64,000 nucleotides of DNA from Oligoflexia bacterium (GTDB lineage Bacteria; Bdellovibrionota; UBA1018): positions 124,001-188,000 of the forward strand of contig JACMNQ010000036.1 in NCBI GenBank assembly GCA_014378465.1. Direction: 5' to 3'. How positions within the stretch are numbered: position 1 is the first letter of the stretch; each line of letters begins with the position of its first letter. Shown piece by piece: positions 9,733 to 19,484 of this stretch. The notes under the pieces are model-generated. The model made no database searches. It was not told where the DNA came from and was given only the letters and a program-made list of their open reading frames with translations. The position numbers and the translations under genes are program-made.

Positions 9733-10748
9733 GAGTTGCCCCCGGAGCCTGGAGCATGCGCAAGCGCGAAGGTTCCGATGTCGCGAAATTTCAGGAATCT
9801 CTGTTCCACAAGTTTCTTCGGATCTTTTTTTGCGGTCTTCATCAGCTCGGTGAGGTTGTCGCCCAGCGCTTTTCTCACGAGTTCGAAAGCTTCACTCCAG
9901 TTTCGGTGAGCTCCACCCTGCGGCTCAGGAATGATCGCATCGATGACCCCCATCTTGAGAAGTTCCGGGGGATTCATCTTGAGCTTTTCACTGGCGCGTT
10001 CTGCAAGGCTGGAGTCACTCCAGAGGATTGATGCGCAACTCTCCGGACTGATCACGGAGTAAGTGCTGTATTCGCACATGAGAACTCTGTTGCCGACGCC
10101 GATGGCGAGAGCCCCACCGGAGCCGCCTTCGCCGATCACGATCGTGATGACCGGCACCGTGAGGCCGAACATCATCTGAATGCTTTCGGCGATGGCCTGG
10201 GATTGGCCGCGTTCTTCAGCATCGAGTCCGGGATAGGCACCGGGAGTGTCGATGAAAGTGATGATCGGCATGCGGGCGCGCTCAGCCAGAGTCATGAGTC
10301 GCATGGCTTTGCGGTAGCCTTCAGGTCTGGCCATGCCGAAGTTGCGTTCCATCTTCTGTTTGGTCGTGCGACCTTTCTGGTGGCCGAGAATCATGACAGG
10401 AACTTCGGTACCACCGCCGGCTGCGCCCCCGGTATTCCAGACCGCGGTGCCGCCGAGAATGGCCTGATCGTCGGAAAAGAATCGGTCCCCCTGGAGTTCC
10501 ATGAAGCCGGAGAAAAGGGCGTCCACAAAATCGCGTGTGTAGGGACGATTGGGATGACGGGAAAGTTGAACTTTCTGCCAAGCCCCGAGCTTCGAGTAAG
10601 TGTCGTCGATGAGATTGCCGACTTTTTTCTCGAGGACTGAGATCTCATGACCGAAATCCATTCCCTCCTGCTGGGAAAGTTCTCTCAGGTCCTGCAGTTT
10701 TTTTTCGAGGGCGGCGATGGGCTTTTCAAAGTCAAAAAAGGGTTCCAT
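9729..10748 (-). CDS. accA: acetyl-CoA carboxylase carboxyltransferase subunit alpha
   Basis: FEKPIAALEKKLQDLR; FIDTPGAYPGLDAEERGQSQAIA; GEGGSGGALAIGVGNRVLM. Confidence 0.96.
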   Translation of the reverse strand: MEPFFDFEKPIAALEKKLQDLRELSQQEGMDFGHEISVLEKKVGNLIDDTYSKLGAWQKVQLSRHPNRPYTRDFVDALFSGFMELQGDRFFSDDQAILGGTAVWNTGGAAGGGTEVPVMILGHQKGRTTKQKMERNFGMARPEGYRKAMRLMTLAERARMPIITFIDTPGAYPGLDAEERGQSQAIAESIQMMFGLTVPVITIVIGEGGSGGALAIGVGNRVLMCEYSTYSVISPESCASILWSDSSLAERASEKLKMNPPELLKMGVIDAIIPEPQGGAHRNWSEAFELVRKALGDNLTELMKTAKKDPKKLVEQRFLKFRDIGTFALAHAPGSGGNS

Positions 10749-10802
10749 TGGAAACAGAAACTAGCACGGAGTCATTTCCAAGCCTAGGCAATCTGAGAAA
10801 TT

Positions 10803-11309
10803 TCAACGGTCCGCGTTTCCCCAGCCAACCACTTTTCCATCTTCAAAATAGACGGTGCGGGTGGAGCCGAAACCCTGGGAGGAGGCGAGGCCATGCTGGT
10901 AGATCCAGCGTTGATTTCCGGAGCCCGGAAATCCGGCGCTTTCGACCTCCCGAGGTTCACCCCACGCCCCACGTACATCCTGCATGCGCATGCCCAGGAC
11001 AAGGTCTCCGCTGGAGACGGCGCTTCGGATGCGGCGGTGCTTGCTTATTCGTAGTTCTTCGCGTTCCTCGGGACTCAGGTTGGATGCGGCGTGTCGTTCC
11101 GGTGCGGAGCTGGTCGACGGAAGATCATCCGTCAGGTCATATCGGTACGGATCCCGTGACGGGTCCTGTGAGAGTTCGATCAGCGAGCAGCCGGCAAGCG
11201 TTCCAGCGACGGTGCTGGCTAAAAGGAATGACAGAGCCAGAGTCAGGCTCACACGCGCAGAGAGCGTAGAAAATGTCGACGAAAGATCAGGTTTCGAAAT
11301 TCGGGTCAT
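10803..11309 (-). CDS. exported lipoprotein-like hypothetical protein
   Basis: 169 codons from ATG at 11309; signal ending LAGC; VLGMRMQDVRGAWGEPREVE. Confidence 0.7.
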   Translation of the reverse strand: MTRISKPDLSSTFSTLSARVSLTLALSFLLASTVAGTLAGCSLIELSQDPSRDPYRYDLTDDLPSTSSAPERHAASNLSPEEREELRISKHRRIRSAVSSGDLVLGMRMQDVRGAWGEPREVESAGFPGSGNQRWIYQHGLASSQGFGSTRTVYFEDGKVVGWGNADR

Positions 11310-11454
11310 GAGAGTCGGGCCTCCTTGCCTCAACTCCCTATCGGCTCTCGCGGGAGGGGACCTGAGCCGGGTGAGCTGAGAAGAAGCTCGAGTGGGCAAC
11401 TCCTGCCGGCCTTTCTCTTGTGTGCAGGTCCAACTCCATGAAATACTGAATTCA

Positions 11455-12042
11455 ATGAACTTGAAGATCCTCAGTGAATTCAGAGAACTCTTCGGTGAGG
11501 GGGTCCGCTCAGCCGATGCTCCCACTCGCCGAGCTTCGTGGTTTCTGATTCTCTGTGGCCTGGGGATTCTGATCACCTGTGGTCTGGGGGTACGTTACTC
11601 TCTGCAGCAAAGAAGCATTCGAAAGCAGGAACAGGCTCTGGTTGAAGCTGGGAAGCTGCAGGCTCAGAAACTCAAAGAAGAGCAGGACCTGAAAAAGAAG
11701 TCGATCACGCTGAGCCTCGGGCAGTTTTCCCTGGAGCTCCACGAGAAGAAGGGGCGTTCGGCCGCGCGCGGAATGAACAATCTCGCCGAGATCGAAGTCG
11801 TCGTCCGGTGCGATCGTCAGGAAACCTGCGAGCTTCTCAATGACCACATCCTGCAGGCCCGCGACCAGGTCACGCATATTTTCACACCGATGGAGCGAGA
11901 AGAACTCCTCTCCATTCAGGGCAAACAGGCCCTTCGCAAGTCTCTGACGGAACACCTCAATCGCTGGATCGTCAATGACCTGCCCGACATCAAAGAGGGC
12001 AAGATCCTGGAACTCTATTTTGCGCAAATGGTGATCAATTGA
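11455..12042 (+). CDS. FliL-like single-pass membrane protein
   Basis: N-terminal TM; C-terminal pattern ALRKSLTEHLNRWIVNDLPDIKEGKILELYFAQMVIN resembles FliL. Confidence 0.6.
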   Translation: MNLKILSEFRELFGEGVRSADAPTRRASWFLILCGLGILITCGLGVRYSLQQRSIRKQEQALVEAGKLQAQKLKEEQDLKKKSITLSLGQFSLELHEKKGRSAARGMNNLAEIEVVVRCDRQETCELLNDHILQARDQVTHIFTPMEREELLSIQGKQALRKSLTEHLNRWIVNDLPDIKEGKILELYFAQMVIN

Positions 12043-12120
12043 CGGTGATCCATTGAAGTTTTTTGATTGAGTCCGGTCGACTGACGACCTGCGCTTGAGT
12101 CCTGCGGCAAGGCAAGGGCG

Positions 12121-13269
12121 TTGACACTCTCAGGTAACTTCGGGATAACTCGCACCGTGCTGAAAATATTCGCGCTGAATCTATTTGCAATGATGTCCTT
12201 CCTCTTGTTTCCCGCGGGCGCGCGTGCTCATCCGCTGGATATCGCTCTGCTCACGCTGAATCAGAAGGATTCGGCAAAGGGTTCCCGATTTGAAGCGAAG
12301 CTCGAGATGAATCCCACCGTGGTAGCGACTTTGCTGAAAGTCAATTCTGCGGATTTACCCCAGGCACTGCAACTGAGAACTCCCGAACTGTTTCGTGCGA
12401 CTTTGGGAGAAAACCCCATGAAAATGGGCTTATCAAACTGCGTCTGGGCGGAGCCTCCTCCCGGAATCATTGAAAGTTCCCAAACGCTCAGCATCACGGC
12501 TGCCGCAAATTGTCCAGCCGGCGAGGGGGAGCTTTCAATGAGCCTTCCTTTTTTGAAACGAATGCCGAGCACTTTCAGTCTCATGTACATGGTCAAGCTT
12601 GAAGCCCTTGAAAAAATGGGAACTCTCGAACATCCGTCATCGGAGCTCAGCCTGCGGATGAGTCAGCCTTCTCGAACCTTTCTGAGTTTTGTGAGTATGG
12701 GAGTCAAACACATCGGAGCATTTCCAAGCGAGTGGGCAGGCGACCGCGGTCTGCATTTTCCGGATGGGATTGATCACATTCTCTTTGTCGTGGCCCTCGT
12801 GATCGGGGGAAGCGGAATCATCTCGATTCTCAAGACCGTGACCGGTTTCACGCTGGGCCATTCCGTGACTCTGGCTTTGGCCACCTTTGGCCTCATCCAC
12901 GTTCCCGCACGCCTCGTCGAATCAGCCATCGCCTTGTCGATCGCGTTCGTCGCGGCGGAGAGTATTTTCGCAAGCAACACCAAATCAAGATGGAAACTGG
13001 CGCTCTTTTTTGGACTGGTTCATGGACTCGGCTTTGCGTCCGCTCTCGCTGAATTGCACCTTGATCGCGCGAGTATCGCCAAAGCACTCATCGGTTTCAA
13101 CGCAGGGGTTGAAGTTGGCCAGGGCATCATCGTTGCGCTGGTGCTCCCCTGGGTCTTTACCCTGCGAAAATTTGAAATCACTCGAAAATTTGCAATTCCG
13201 GCTGCATCTGTGGCGATTTTCGCGCTTGGCAGTTTCTGGTTCGTGACTCGTGCATTCGGCATGAGTTGA
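12121..13269 (+). CDS. HupE/UreJ-like membrane protein
   Basis: FPDGIDHILFVVALVIGG and GFTLGHSVTLALA motifs; multiple TM segments. Confidence 0.8.
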   Translation: MTLSGNFGITRTVLKIFALNLFAMMSFLLFPAGARAHPLDIALLTLNQKDSAKGSRFEAKLEMNPTVVATLLKVNSADLPQALQLRTPELFRATLGENPMKMGLSNCVWAEPPPGIIESSQTLSITAAANCPAGEGELSMSLPFLKRMPSTFSLMYMVKLEALEKMGTLEHPSSELSLRMSQPSRTFLSFVSMGVKHIGAFPSEWAGDRGLHFPDGIDHILFVVALVIGGSGIISILKTVTGFTLGHSVTLALATFGLIHVPARLVESAIALSIAFVAAESIFASNTKSRWKLALFFGLVHGLGFASALAELHLDRASIAKALIGFNAGVEVGQGIIVALVLPWVFTLRKFEITRKFAIPAASVAIFALGSFWFVTRAFGMS

Positions 13270-13337
13270 AATTTTACGCAGTGAAGCGTTCAGAATCAGA
13301 GCAGTCGCTGCCCTCTCTCACGGTAGGCCGGGCTCTT

Positions 13338-14702
13338 TCAGTTGAATTCTTCAACCTCCCTGAAGAGGTCCTTGTGCTTGGGGCCGCAGACTTTGTGGCG
13401 CTTGAGCATTTCAAAAAGGGTGCTGCGCGCGACTCCCAGAATCTTCGCCGCCTGAGCGCGGTTGCCGCGGGCAAGTCGAAGCGCTTTCAGGAGCATGATT
13501 CTTTCCATTTCCTCGAGAGTGAGAACTGCCGCCCCGAGTTCCAGCCCTGGACTTTCGGAAACGTGTTCCGGCGTGAGTAGAAATTCAAACGCATCTTCGT
13601 CAAGCAGCGTCGTGAAAGGGCCGGAGAATCCGCTGGCTCTTTCGATGGCATGTCGAAGCTCACGGACATTGCCCGGCCAGGAGTGCGCCTGGAGTCTCAG
13701 CATCGCGCGCGCGGTGATCGTGCGACCGAGCTCCGTCGCCACTTTGGACGCCAGCAGCTGAATGTCATCGGGTCTCGAACGCAGCGTGGGGATTTCAATC
13801 GTGATCGAAGCGAGGCGGTAATAGAGATCGCGTCTGAACTTGCCTTCTTCAACAAGTTGCTTGAGCGAGTGATGGGTGGCGCAGAGGAGTCTCACGTCCG
13901 CGCGTGAAGTGCGGTCGGCACCGACGGGTCTGATCTCCCCGTTTTCAAGAAAGCGGAGGAGCTTGACCTGAATGTCCGCGGGCAGATCGCCGATTTCATC
14001 CAGAAAGAGTGTTCCGTTGTGCGCTTGCATGAGGGCGCCCGCGCGGTGGTGAGAAGCCCCCGTGTAAGCGCCTTTGACGTGCCCAAAGAGTTCACTCTCG
14101 GCGAGGGATGGAGCCAGGGCTCCGCAGTGAAGCGGCACGAAAGGCCCTGACGCGCGCTCACTCCAGACGTGCAGGAGGTGAGCGAGCACTTCTTTGCCCG
14201 TTCCCGTCTCGCCCGCGAGGTAGATCGACAGGGGAGTGGACGCGGCTTTCTTGGCCATCCAGAGGACTTTCTTGCCTTCTTCACTGCACGTCAGCCAGGG
14301 ACGAATGCCACCCGGCTGGGTCGGAAGGGAGATTTCGGAGTGACGGGCTTCGAGAGTGAGCGTGGTTTCGCCCATGCAGATGGGCATTCCGGCGGGGATG
14401 TGGGCTTCGCGAATGGCGAGGTCTCCCAGCCGCGTGGAGGGACAGCCGTCCAGAATCTTGAGCCAGTAAGGGGAGTGGCGAGGGTCCGTTTTGGTCACTG
14501 CGCCCGAAGGCGTGAGGGTAGTCAGGACTCCCATGTCTTTGGGGAGAGTCGTGTCTCTGAGGAGCACTTCAGACCCTTCGGATCGCCCCAGGCGAAAGCT
14601 GCCCGGCGCCGAAGAGTTTTGGGACCCATTCTGAGACGCTCTCTGACTCAAGGACACGATTCTCGTTTCGCCTGAAGGATCCTGAATTCTCAATTGCCAC
14701 AT
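13338..14702 (-). CDS. sigma-54-dependent transcriptional regulator with FHA-like N-terminus and Fis-type HTH
   Basis: GETGTGKEVLAHLLH, GAYTGA, LDEIGDLPADIQVKLLRFLE, C-terminal Fis HTH. Confidence 0.92.
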   Translation of the reverse strand: MWQLRIQDPSGETRIVSLSQRASQNGSQNSSAPGSFRLGRSEGSEVLLRDTTLPKDMGVLTTLTPSGAVTKTDPRHSPYWLKILDGCPSTRLGDLAIREAHIPAGMPICMGETTLTLEARHSEISLPTQPGGIRPWLTCSEEGKKVLWMAKKAASTPLSIYLAGETGTGKEVLAHLLHVWSERASGPFVPLHCGALAPSLAESELFGHVKGAYTGASHHRAGALMQAHNGTLFLDEIGDLPADIQVKLLRFLENGEIRPVGADRTSRADVRLLCATHHSLKQLVEEGKFRRDLYYRLASITIEIPTLRSRPDDIQLLASKVATELGRTITARAMLRLQAHSWPGNVRELRHAIERASGFSGPFTTLLDEDAFEFLLTPEHVSESPGLELGAAVLTLEEMERIMLLKALRLARGNRAQAAKILGVARSTLFEMLKRHKVCGPKHKDLFREVEEFN

Positions 14703-14909
14703 ACTTCACTTCTCCGGTTCGATTTTGATGTTCTCGGAGGCTCCCTAGAGCAATGCGCGGACCAGCAGCGCGAGCTTCGGGGTTTGCATGATTTCAGGAG
14801 GTTACGAACGACTTTCGGACCAGGCCAGGGGGGCGTCGGTTCATTTTTGAATCAAACCGCTCCACTTTGGACCGGACTTTGAGTCGATTTCAGACTAATG
14901 TGAAAAGCT

Positions 14910-15539
14910 ATGGCAGCAGAATTTTTCATGACGATCGGGGATGTTTCCCAACTCCAGGATATTTTCAACGGCGTTTTCCTGAAAGGTCGCCGCGAACCCC
15001 GCATCGCGATGGTGGGTCGCTCGAACGTTGGCAAGAGCTCGCTCATCAATGCGCTGCTCGAAACGACCCTCGCGCGAGTGAGCGGTGAGCCGGGCAAGAC
15101 TCGTTGTCTGCACCTGTACGACTGGAAAACCCTCAAGAAGATCGTCGTCGATTTGCCTGGGTACGGCTTTGCCAAAGCGGGGCATGCGGAGCGTGACAAG
15201 TGGGCGGATTTCATCAATGCCTACCTGAAGCGCGATCCCGGCCTCGAACGGGCGCTCGTGCTTCTCGACGCTCGTCATGGTCCGACTGAACTCGACAAGG
15301 AAGCCATCAAGTTTCTGAGTTTCGAATCCGTGCCCGTGACCTTCGTCTTCACCAAAGCCGACGCTCTGAAGACCCAGAAGGAACGCTCGGCTCGTCGCAA
15401 GGAAGCCAGCGCCGCCCTCCTTGCGCTCGGATATGAACCTAAAGACGCGTTCTGGGTCTCGGCCAAGACGAAAGATGGTCTCAAGCCTCTGTTGCTTGAA
15501 CTGGCGAAGACTTCGGCCGCTCCCATCGCGATGGAATAA
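14910..15539 (+). CDS. engB: ribosome biogenesis GTP-binding protein EngB/YsxC
   Basis: GRSNVGKSSLINALL, DLPGYGFAKAG, FTKADALK. Confidence 0.94.
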   Translation: MAAEFFMTIGDVSQLQDIFNGVFLKGRREPRIAMVGRSNVGKSSLINALLETTLARVSGEPGKTRCLHLYDWKTLKKIVVDLPGYGFAKAGHAERDKWADFINAYLKRDPGLERALVLLDARHGPTELDKEAIKFLSFESVPVTFVFTKADALKTQKERSARRKEASAALLALGYEPKDAFWVSAKTKDGLKPLLLELAKTSAAPIAME

Positions 15540-15565
15540 GCCAGCACACTTGAAAAGGATCACTC

Positions 15566-16570
15566 ATGCTCATTGGAATCGTAGGACCTTCGGCAGTCGT
15601 TCCTGAAACTGAACTCGCGCTGGGCGCGAAAAAGATCACGGACGCCGGCTTCACGGTTCGAATCCATCCCCAGGTGAAGAAGACCCATCTCTTTTTCGCC
15701 GGTACGGATGAACAGCGCGCGAAAGCATTTTATGATTATGCAGTCGATTCGAAAGTCGACGCGCTCTGGTTCGCACGCGGAGGTTACGGCGCGATGCTGC
15801 TTCTGCCTCACCTGGTGGCTCTGGCCAAAAAGAACGGCAAGCCCCCCGCGAAGAAGGTCCTGATCGGCTCTTCGGACGCGACTTCGCTTATGGAATTCGT
15901 GCGCGTGAAGTGGGGCTGGAAAGTCCTGCACGCTCCCATGCCTGCGACGATGGGCTTTCAGAAATTGAGCGCCCGCGACTGGCAGGATCTCGTGGCGCAG
16001 CTTCATCAGCTTGGAAAGTCCGAGCATCCTCTCGGGACTCTGGATCAACCTCTGAAATTCGTGAGCCGGGGCCAACTCAAAGCGAAATCCAGACCCGTGC
16101 GCGGCGAGCTGGTCGGAGGCAATCTTTCCGTGATGTGCTCCCTGATCGGAACCCCCTACGCGATTCAGGCCAAAGGCAAGATTCTCTTTCTCGAAGACGT
16201 CACGGAAGCCCCTTATCGCCTGCACCGCATGGCTCAGCACTTGCTGTCAGTCGGAGCCTTCAAGGGCGTGAAAGCGATCGTCATCGGGAGTCTGCATGAT
16301 TGTGCGGATCAAGTCGGATCCGTTTTTGCTGAGATGCCGGGTGCGAGTTCAATGGAAAAATCGGGCGACACGAAAGTAAGAATGAAGCCCCTGAGACCCT
16401 CTCTGTCGGATGCTGAAGTCCTGACGGCCGTCTTTGGCGTTCTCGGAAAGAGCTTGGAAATTCCAGTCGCTTATGGATTGACCGTGGGACACGGTCCCAA
16501 CGGAATGTCGCCCCTGCCGCTGGGCGTGACCTATGAACTCGACGCCAAGGGATTCCTGTCGCTGGTTTAG
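15566..16570 (+). CDS. LD-carboxypeptidase (S66 family)
   Basis: ALWFARGGYGAMLLLPHL, IGSSDATSLM, LFLEDVTEAPYRLHRM. Confidence 0.9.
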   Translation: MLIGIVGPSAVVPETELALGAKKITDAGFTVRIHPQVKKTHLFFAGTDEQRAKAFYDYAVDSKVDALWFARGGYGAMLLLPHLVALAKKNGKPPAKKVLIGSSDATSLMEFVRVKWGWKVLHAPMPATMGFQKLSARDWQDLVAQLHQLGKSEHPLGTLDQPLKFVSRGQLKAKSRPVRGELVGGNLSVMCSLIGTPYAIQAKGKILFLEDVTEAPYRLHRMAQHLLSVGAFKGVKAIVIGSLHDCADQVGSVFAEMPGASSMEKSGDTKVRMKPLRPSLSDAEVLTAVFGVLGKSLEIPVAYGLTVGHGPNGMSPLPLGVTYELDAKGFLSLV

Positions 16571-16577
16571 GTCGGTC

Positions 16578-17041
16578 TCACGAGCTGAACATGACCGTGA
16601 CGTACCAGACGTTCTCGCCCTTTCGATTTTTGCCTTCGACCACTCCAGTGCCGATATTTTTCCAGGATGGATTCAGGATGTTCTCTGCCACCGAGTAATT
16701 CTTTTGCAGGGGTTGGTGTTGCCGGGCCAGGGCCTGGCGATACCGCTGCACGACGGTCTTCAGCCCGGGAGCGGGGGATTCGTGAGAAAAGTAACCTTGG
16801 GTCAGCATTTCATTCGAGTGCAGCTGAGCTGCGACGATCAAGATGAGATCAGGCGTCAGAACCGTTTTCAGTCCGCCCTGCTTCCGGTCTGCGAGAGTGC
16901 GTGCGATGAGGAGGCTTTCGGCTCATTGATGTTCGCTTGAGTTCTCGGAGAAATCGCACTCGGAGGGGGAGAGGCAGCTTGCGCTGAAGTCGTCTGACAG
17001 CAGAAGAGGAACGACTGAAGCATCATCATGGGTGTTTTCAT
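16578..17041 (-). pseudogene. secreted CAP-domain (SCP/PR-1-like) protein disrupted by a frameshift
   Basis: Signal peptide ORF MKTPMMMLQSFLFCCQTTSAQA starts at 17041 (57 aa, below ORF-track cutoff); CAP domain LLIARTLADRKQGGLKTVLTPDLILIVAAQLHSNEMLTQGYFSHESPAPG continues in another frame. Confidence 0.7.
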
Positions 17042-17214
17042 TTCTAACGTGAAATTTCCGACTTTTCCATCAGGGTTTGAGGCAGACGGAAAAACTTCAA
17101 AATTCCGATTGCTTGCGCGCCCCCATCAGCTTCTCACTCCACTCGATTTGTCGTCTGGACAGCTTACTCAAGTTAGGCTAAATCAGTCTCTCAGCTCTGT
17201 AAAATTTGGCAAAT

Positions 17215-17300
17215 GGCTTCCTGGCGGAATGGTAGACGCAGTGGACTCAAAATCCACCGATCGCAAGGTTGTCCGAGTTCGAGTCTCGGGGGAGCCACCA
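17215..17300 (+). tRNA. tRNA-Leu (anticodon CAA)
   Basis: 86 nt; acceptor GGCTTCC/GGGAGCC, anticodon stem GTGGA-CTCAAAA-TCCAC, long variable arm, encoded CCA. Confidence 0.93.
17228..17300 (+). repeat. 73-bp direct repeat, copy 1 (3' part of tRNA-Leu), putative attL
   Basis: Identical to 22293..22365. Confidence 0.9.
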
Positions 17301-17347
17301 ACTATAAATCGATCCCTTCAAAATCCGTTTCCTGAATAACCCAGTCT

Positions 17348-18452
17348 TCATTTGAAGACCGGGCACCGTGCCCTATATAGGCTCTTCACCACAACGTGGG
17401 GCATGGCGATTTTGCATAGAATCAATTTCGGATGTTGAATACTCCATCCCAGCCACAAAGTGCAATCACTCTGAGTCGGTAGTTCTTGAAATTCCTGAAA
17501 CCGAACCCTTCCGTGATGGACGATCGGTTCAAGCCAGGACTTCAGGGTCTGCCCAAACGTCTTCATGGGCTCCCAAGCACTCTGCAGGCATTCGTTCATG
17601 TGCCACAGGAGCAGAGGGATCAGGTCTTTGGCTTCTCGCCTTCTCTGGTGTTTTTTCAAGAGAAGCTGCATGAGATCCTGCTTGAAGCGGTAAAGTGCTT
17701 CAAGGCCCGGGATCTCGTCAAAATACTTCTGCAGTTTTGGGATCTGATCGGGCTTCAGGTTGCACTCGTGCCGGCGAAGCAGGCTCAGGAGCCCTCGGCT
17801 TTTTCTCCCTGCCGGATCCAGCACTCCCCAGACTTTCAAGAAATGATGATTGAGAAGCCTCACGACGTGAAACAGGTCAGCAACGATCATGGCGTTTGGA
17901 AAATACTTACGGACAATGCTTCGGTAAGTTTCTGATAGATCCATGACGACGACCAGCACACGCTCTCGCCCTTTTAAGCATTTTAAATAGGCTCTGCGGA
18001 CACTGCCTACCACTGAGCTCTCTCACGCGGTAGGCGACAAAATCCTGGTACCAACTCTCCACAGTCGAGGCGCTGATCTGGTGAGTGAGTGTGATTCTTG
18101 TCTGGGTGAGGCCGCCCTGGTGGAGGTGAAAAATTTCCTGCCTGAACTGCTCAGTGGATCTTTTCTTGGAGAGGATGCCGGGTACCCTCACCATGAAGTA
18201 CCTCCCGCAGGGCTTACAGAGGAGTTTCGGGATCTTCAGTTCAAGCCTAACAAGTTTCTGGTCCCACAGGGCGTGGTTGAACTCGCGAGTCTTCGTCGCC
18301 TTGATCCGAAAACATTTCGCCTGGCAGCTTGGACACTGAGTGTCAGAAGTGATCAAGGCTTTGCCTCGAATGCAGATCTGGGCGTCTAATTCGAAAATAT
18401 CATGGACTTCCACTCCCGCAATCGGGGTGATAAAGTGCTTCTGAGTGGGCAT
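17348..18452 (-). pseudogene. ISL3-family transposase, split in two frames with internal deletion
   Basis: N-part 17907..18452 has the CPSC...CKPC zinc finger; C-part 17348..18013 has VVVMDLSETYRSIVRKYFPNAMIVADLFHVVRLLN; the expected IDE/H motif region is absent at the junction. Confidence 0.85.
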
Positions 18453-18534
18453 GGGCGGTTACCTTTCGTTAAAATTAAGTCTTGCAACTCAATTCTAACA
18501 AAATCGTTCATGCCCCTCAATATGATGGAGAGCC
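17380..18534 (-). mobile_element. ISL3-family insertion sequence, defective
   Basis: Ends GGCTCTTCACCACAACGTGGGGCATG (17380-17405) and, inverted, GGCTCTCCATCATATTGAGGGGCATG (18509-18534), 20/26 identical; transposase between. Confidence 0.8.
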
Positions 18535-18701
18535 ATTTAAATTCGTACTTCAGGGACGCCACAGTCAATTGCTCCAACGGACTCTTTGTCGAATGAATGT
18601 GAAATCGTCATTCGCAGTTCAGCGCTCCGTCCCTTGTAAGTTGAGAGCTCCGGATCTAAGTTCGTTCGGGTGATAAAATCCCGCACCTGAAGGAGCGCAT
18701 T

Positions 18702-18983
18702 ATGAAAGCGATTTGGAACCAGGAATTGATTGCTGAGAGTGACAAGACCGTTGTGGTTGAAGGGAATCATTACTTTCCCGCTGACTCCATCAATCGAAAA
18801 TTTCTCGTGGATTCGAGCACGAAGAGTTCATGTCCTTGGAAAGGTGAGGCCAGTTACTACTCTTTATCCGTCAACGGCAAGATCAATACGGATGCTGCCT
18901 GGTGTTATCCAAGCCCTAAGCCCGCGGCGAAGGAAATTCAGGGCCGTCTCGCTTTCTGGAAGGGTGTGACTCTTGAAAAGTGA
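18702..18983 (+). CDS. DUF427 family protein
   Basis: MKAIWNQELIAESDKTVVVEGNHYFP...CPWKGEASYYSL..AAWCYPSP. Confidence 0.9.
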   Translation: MKAIWNQELIAESDKTVVVEGNHYFPADSINRKFLVDSSTKSSCPWKGEASYYSLSVNGKINTDAAWCYPSPKPAAKEIQGRLAFWKGVTLEK

Positions 18984-19249
18984 GTTTCACTTGTTGCCTT
19001 TGACTTTGATTTTCTCATATCAGGTATCTCTTTCTGCTAAAGCTCCGAACACTTCTCAGAAAACGAACCCAAATCTATCGGCGACGATTGCGAACGTCAA
19101 TTGGGTCGGCGCCTAAGGTTTGCTCCGTAAAGCGATCTCCAAAATGCATCTCTCCGTGTTAAGGTGGAAATTTTCCCGTGGAATTGGAAAAGTTCTGGAG
19201 CATTTCGTTCGGGCGCGAAAGTCGGCTATTGTGTGTAGGACCAAATGCG

Positions 19250-19282
19250 CGGCGGGCGCACCACTTGGAGGTGCGCCCGCCG
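19250..19282. repeat. perfect 13-bp stem hairpin CGGCGGGCGCACC-acttgga-GGTGCGCCCGCCG
   Basis: Direct reading. Confidence 0.95.
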
Positions 19283-19484
19283 ACGAACTACGAAATTTTC
19301 GAATCAGATCCCGGTCGAGAAATTAGTGACAAAAACTCAACCCCCGCGCGAGATCCCGCAACGAGGGCGTCCGATTCTCTGACCGAGAAATGATCAACAT
19401 CGCGTACTCTGATTTCCAGGGCGTACGAATAGCGGGGGTTCATGACCAGCGTTCTTGGCACACTCCCTGTAATGTAGGCCCATC

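Noticed and set aside
13349-14675. Plus-strand ORFs 13650..13907, 14169..14675 as genes
   Set aside because: Antisense to the sigma-54 activator, which has all expected motifs
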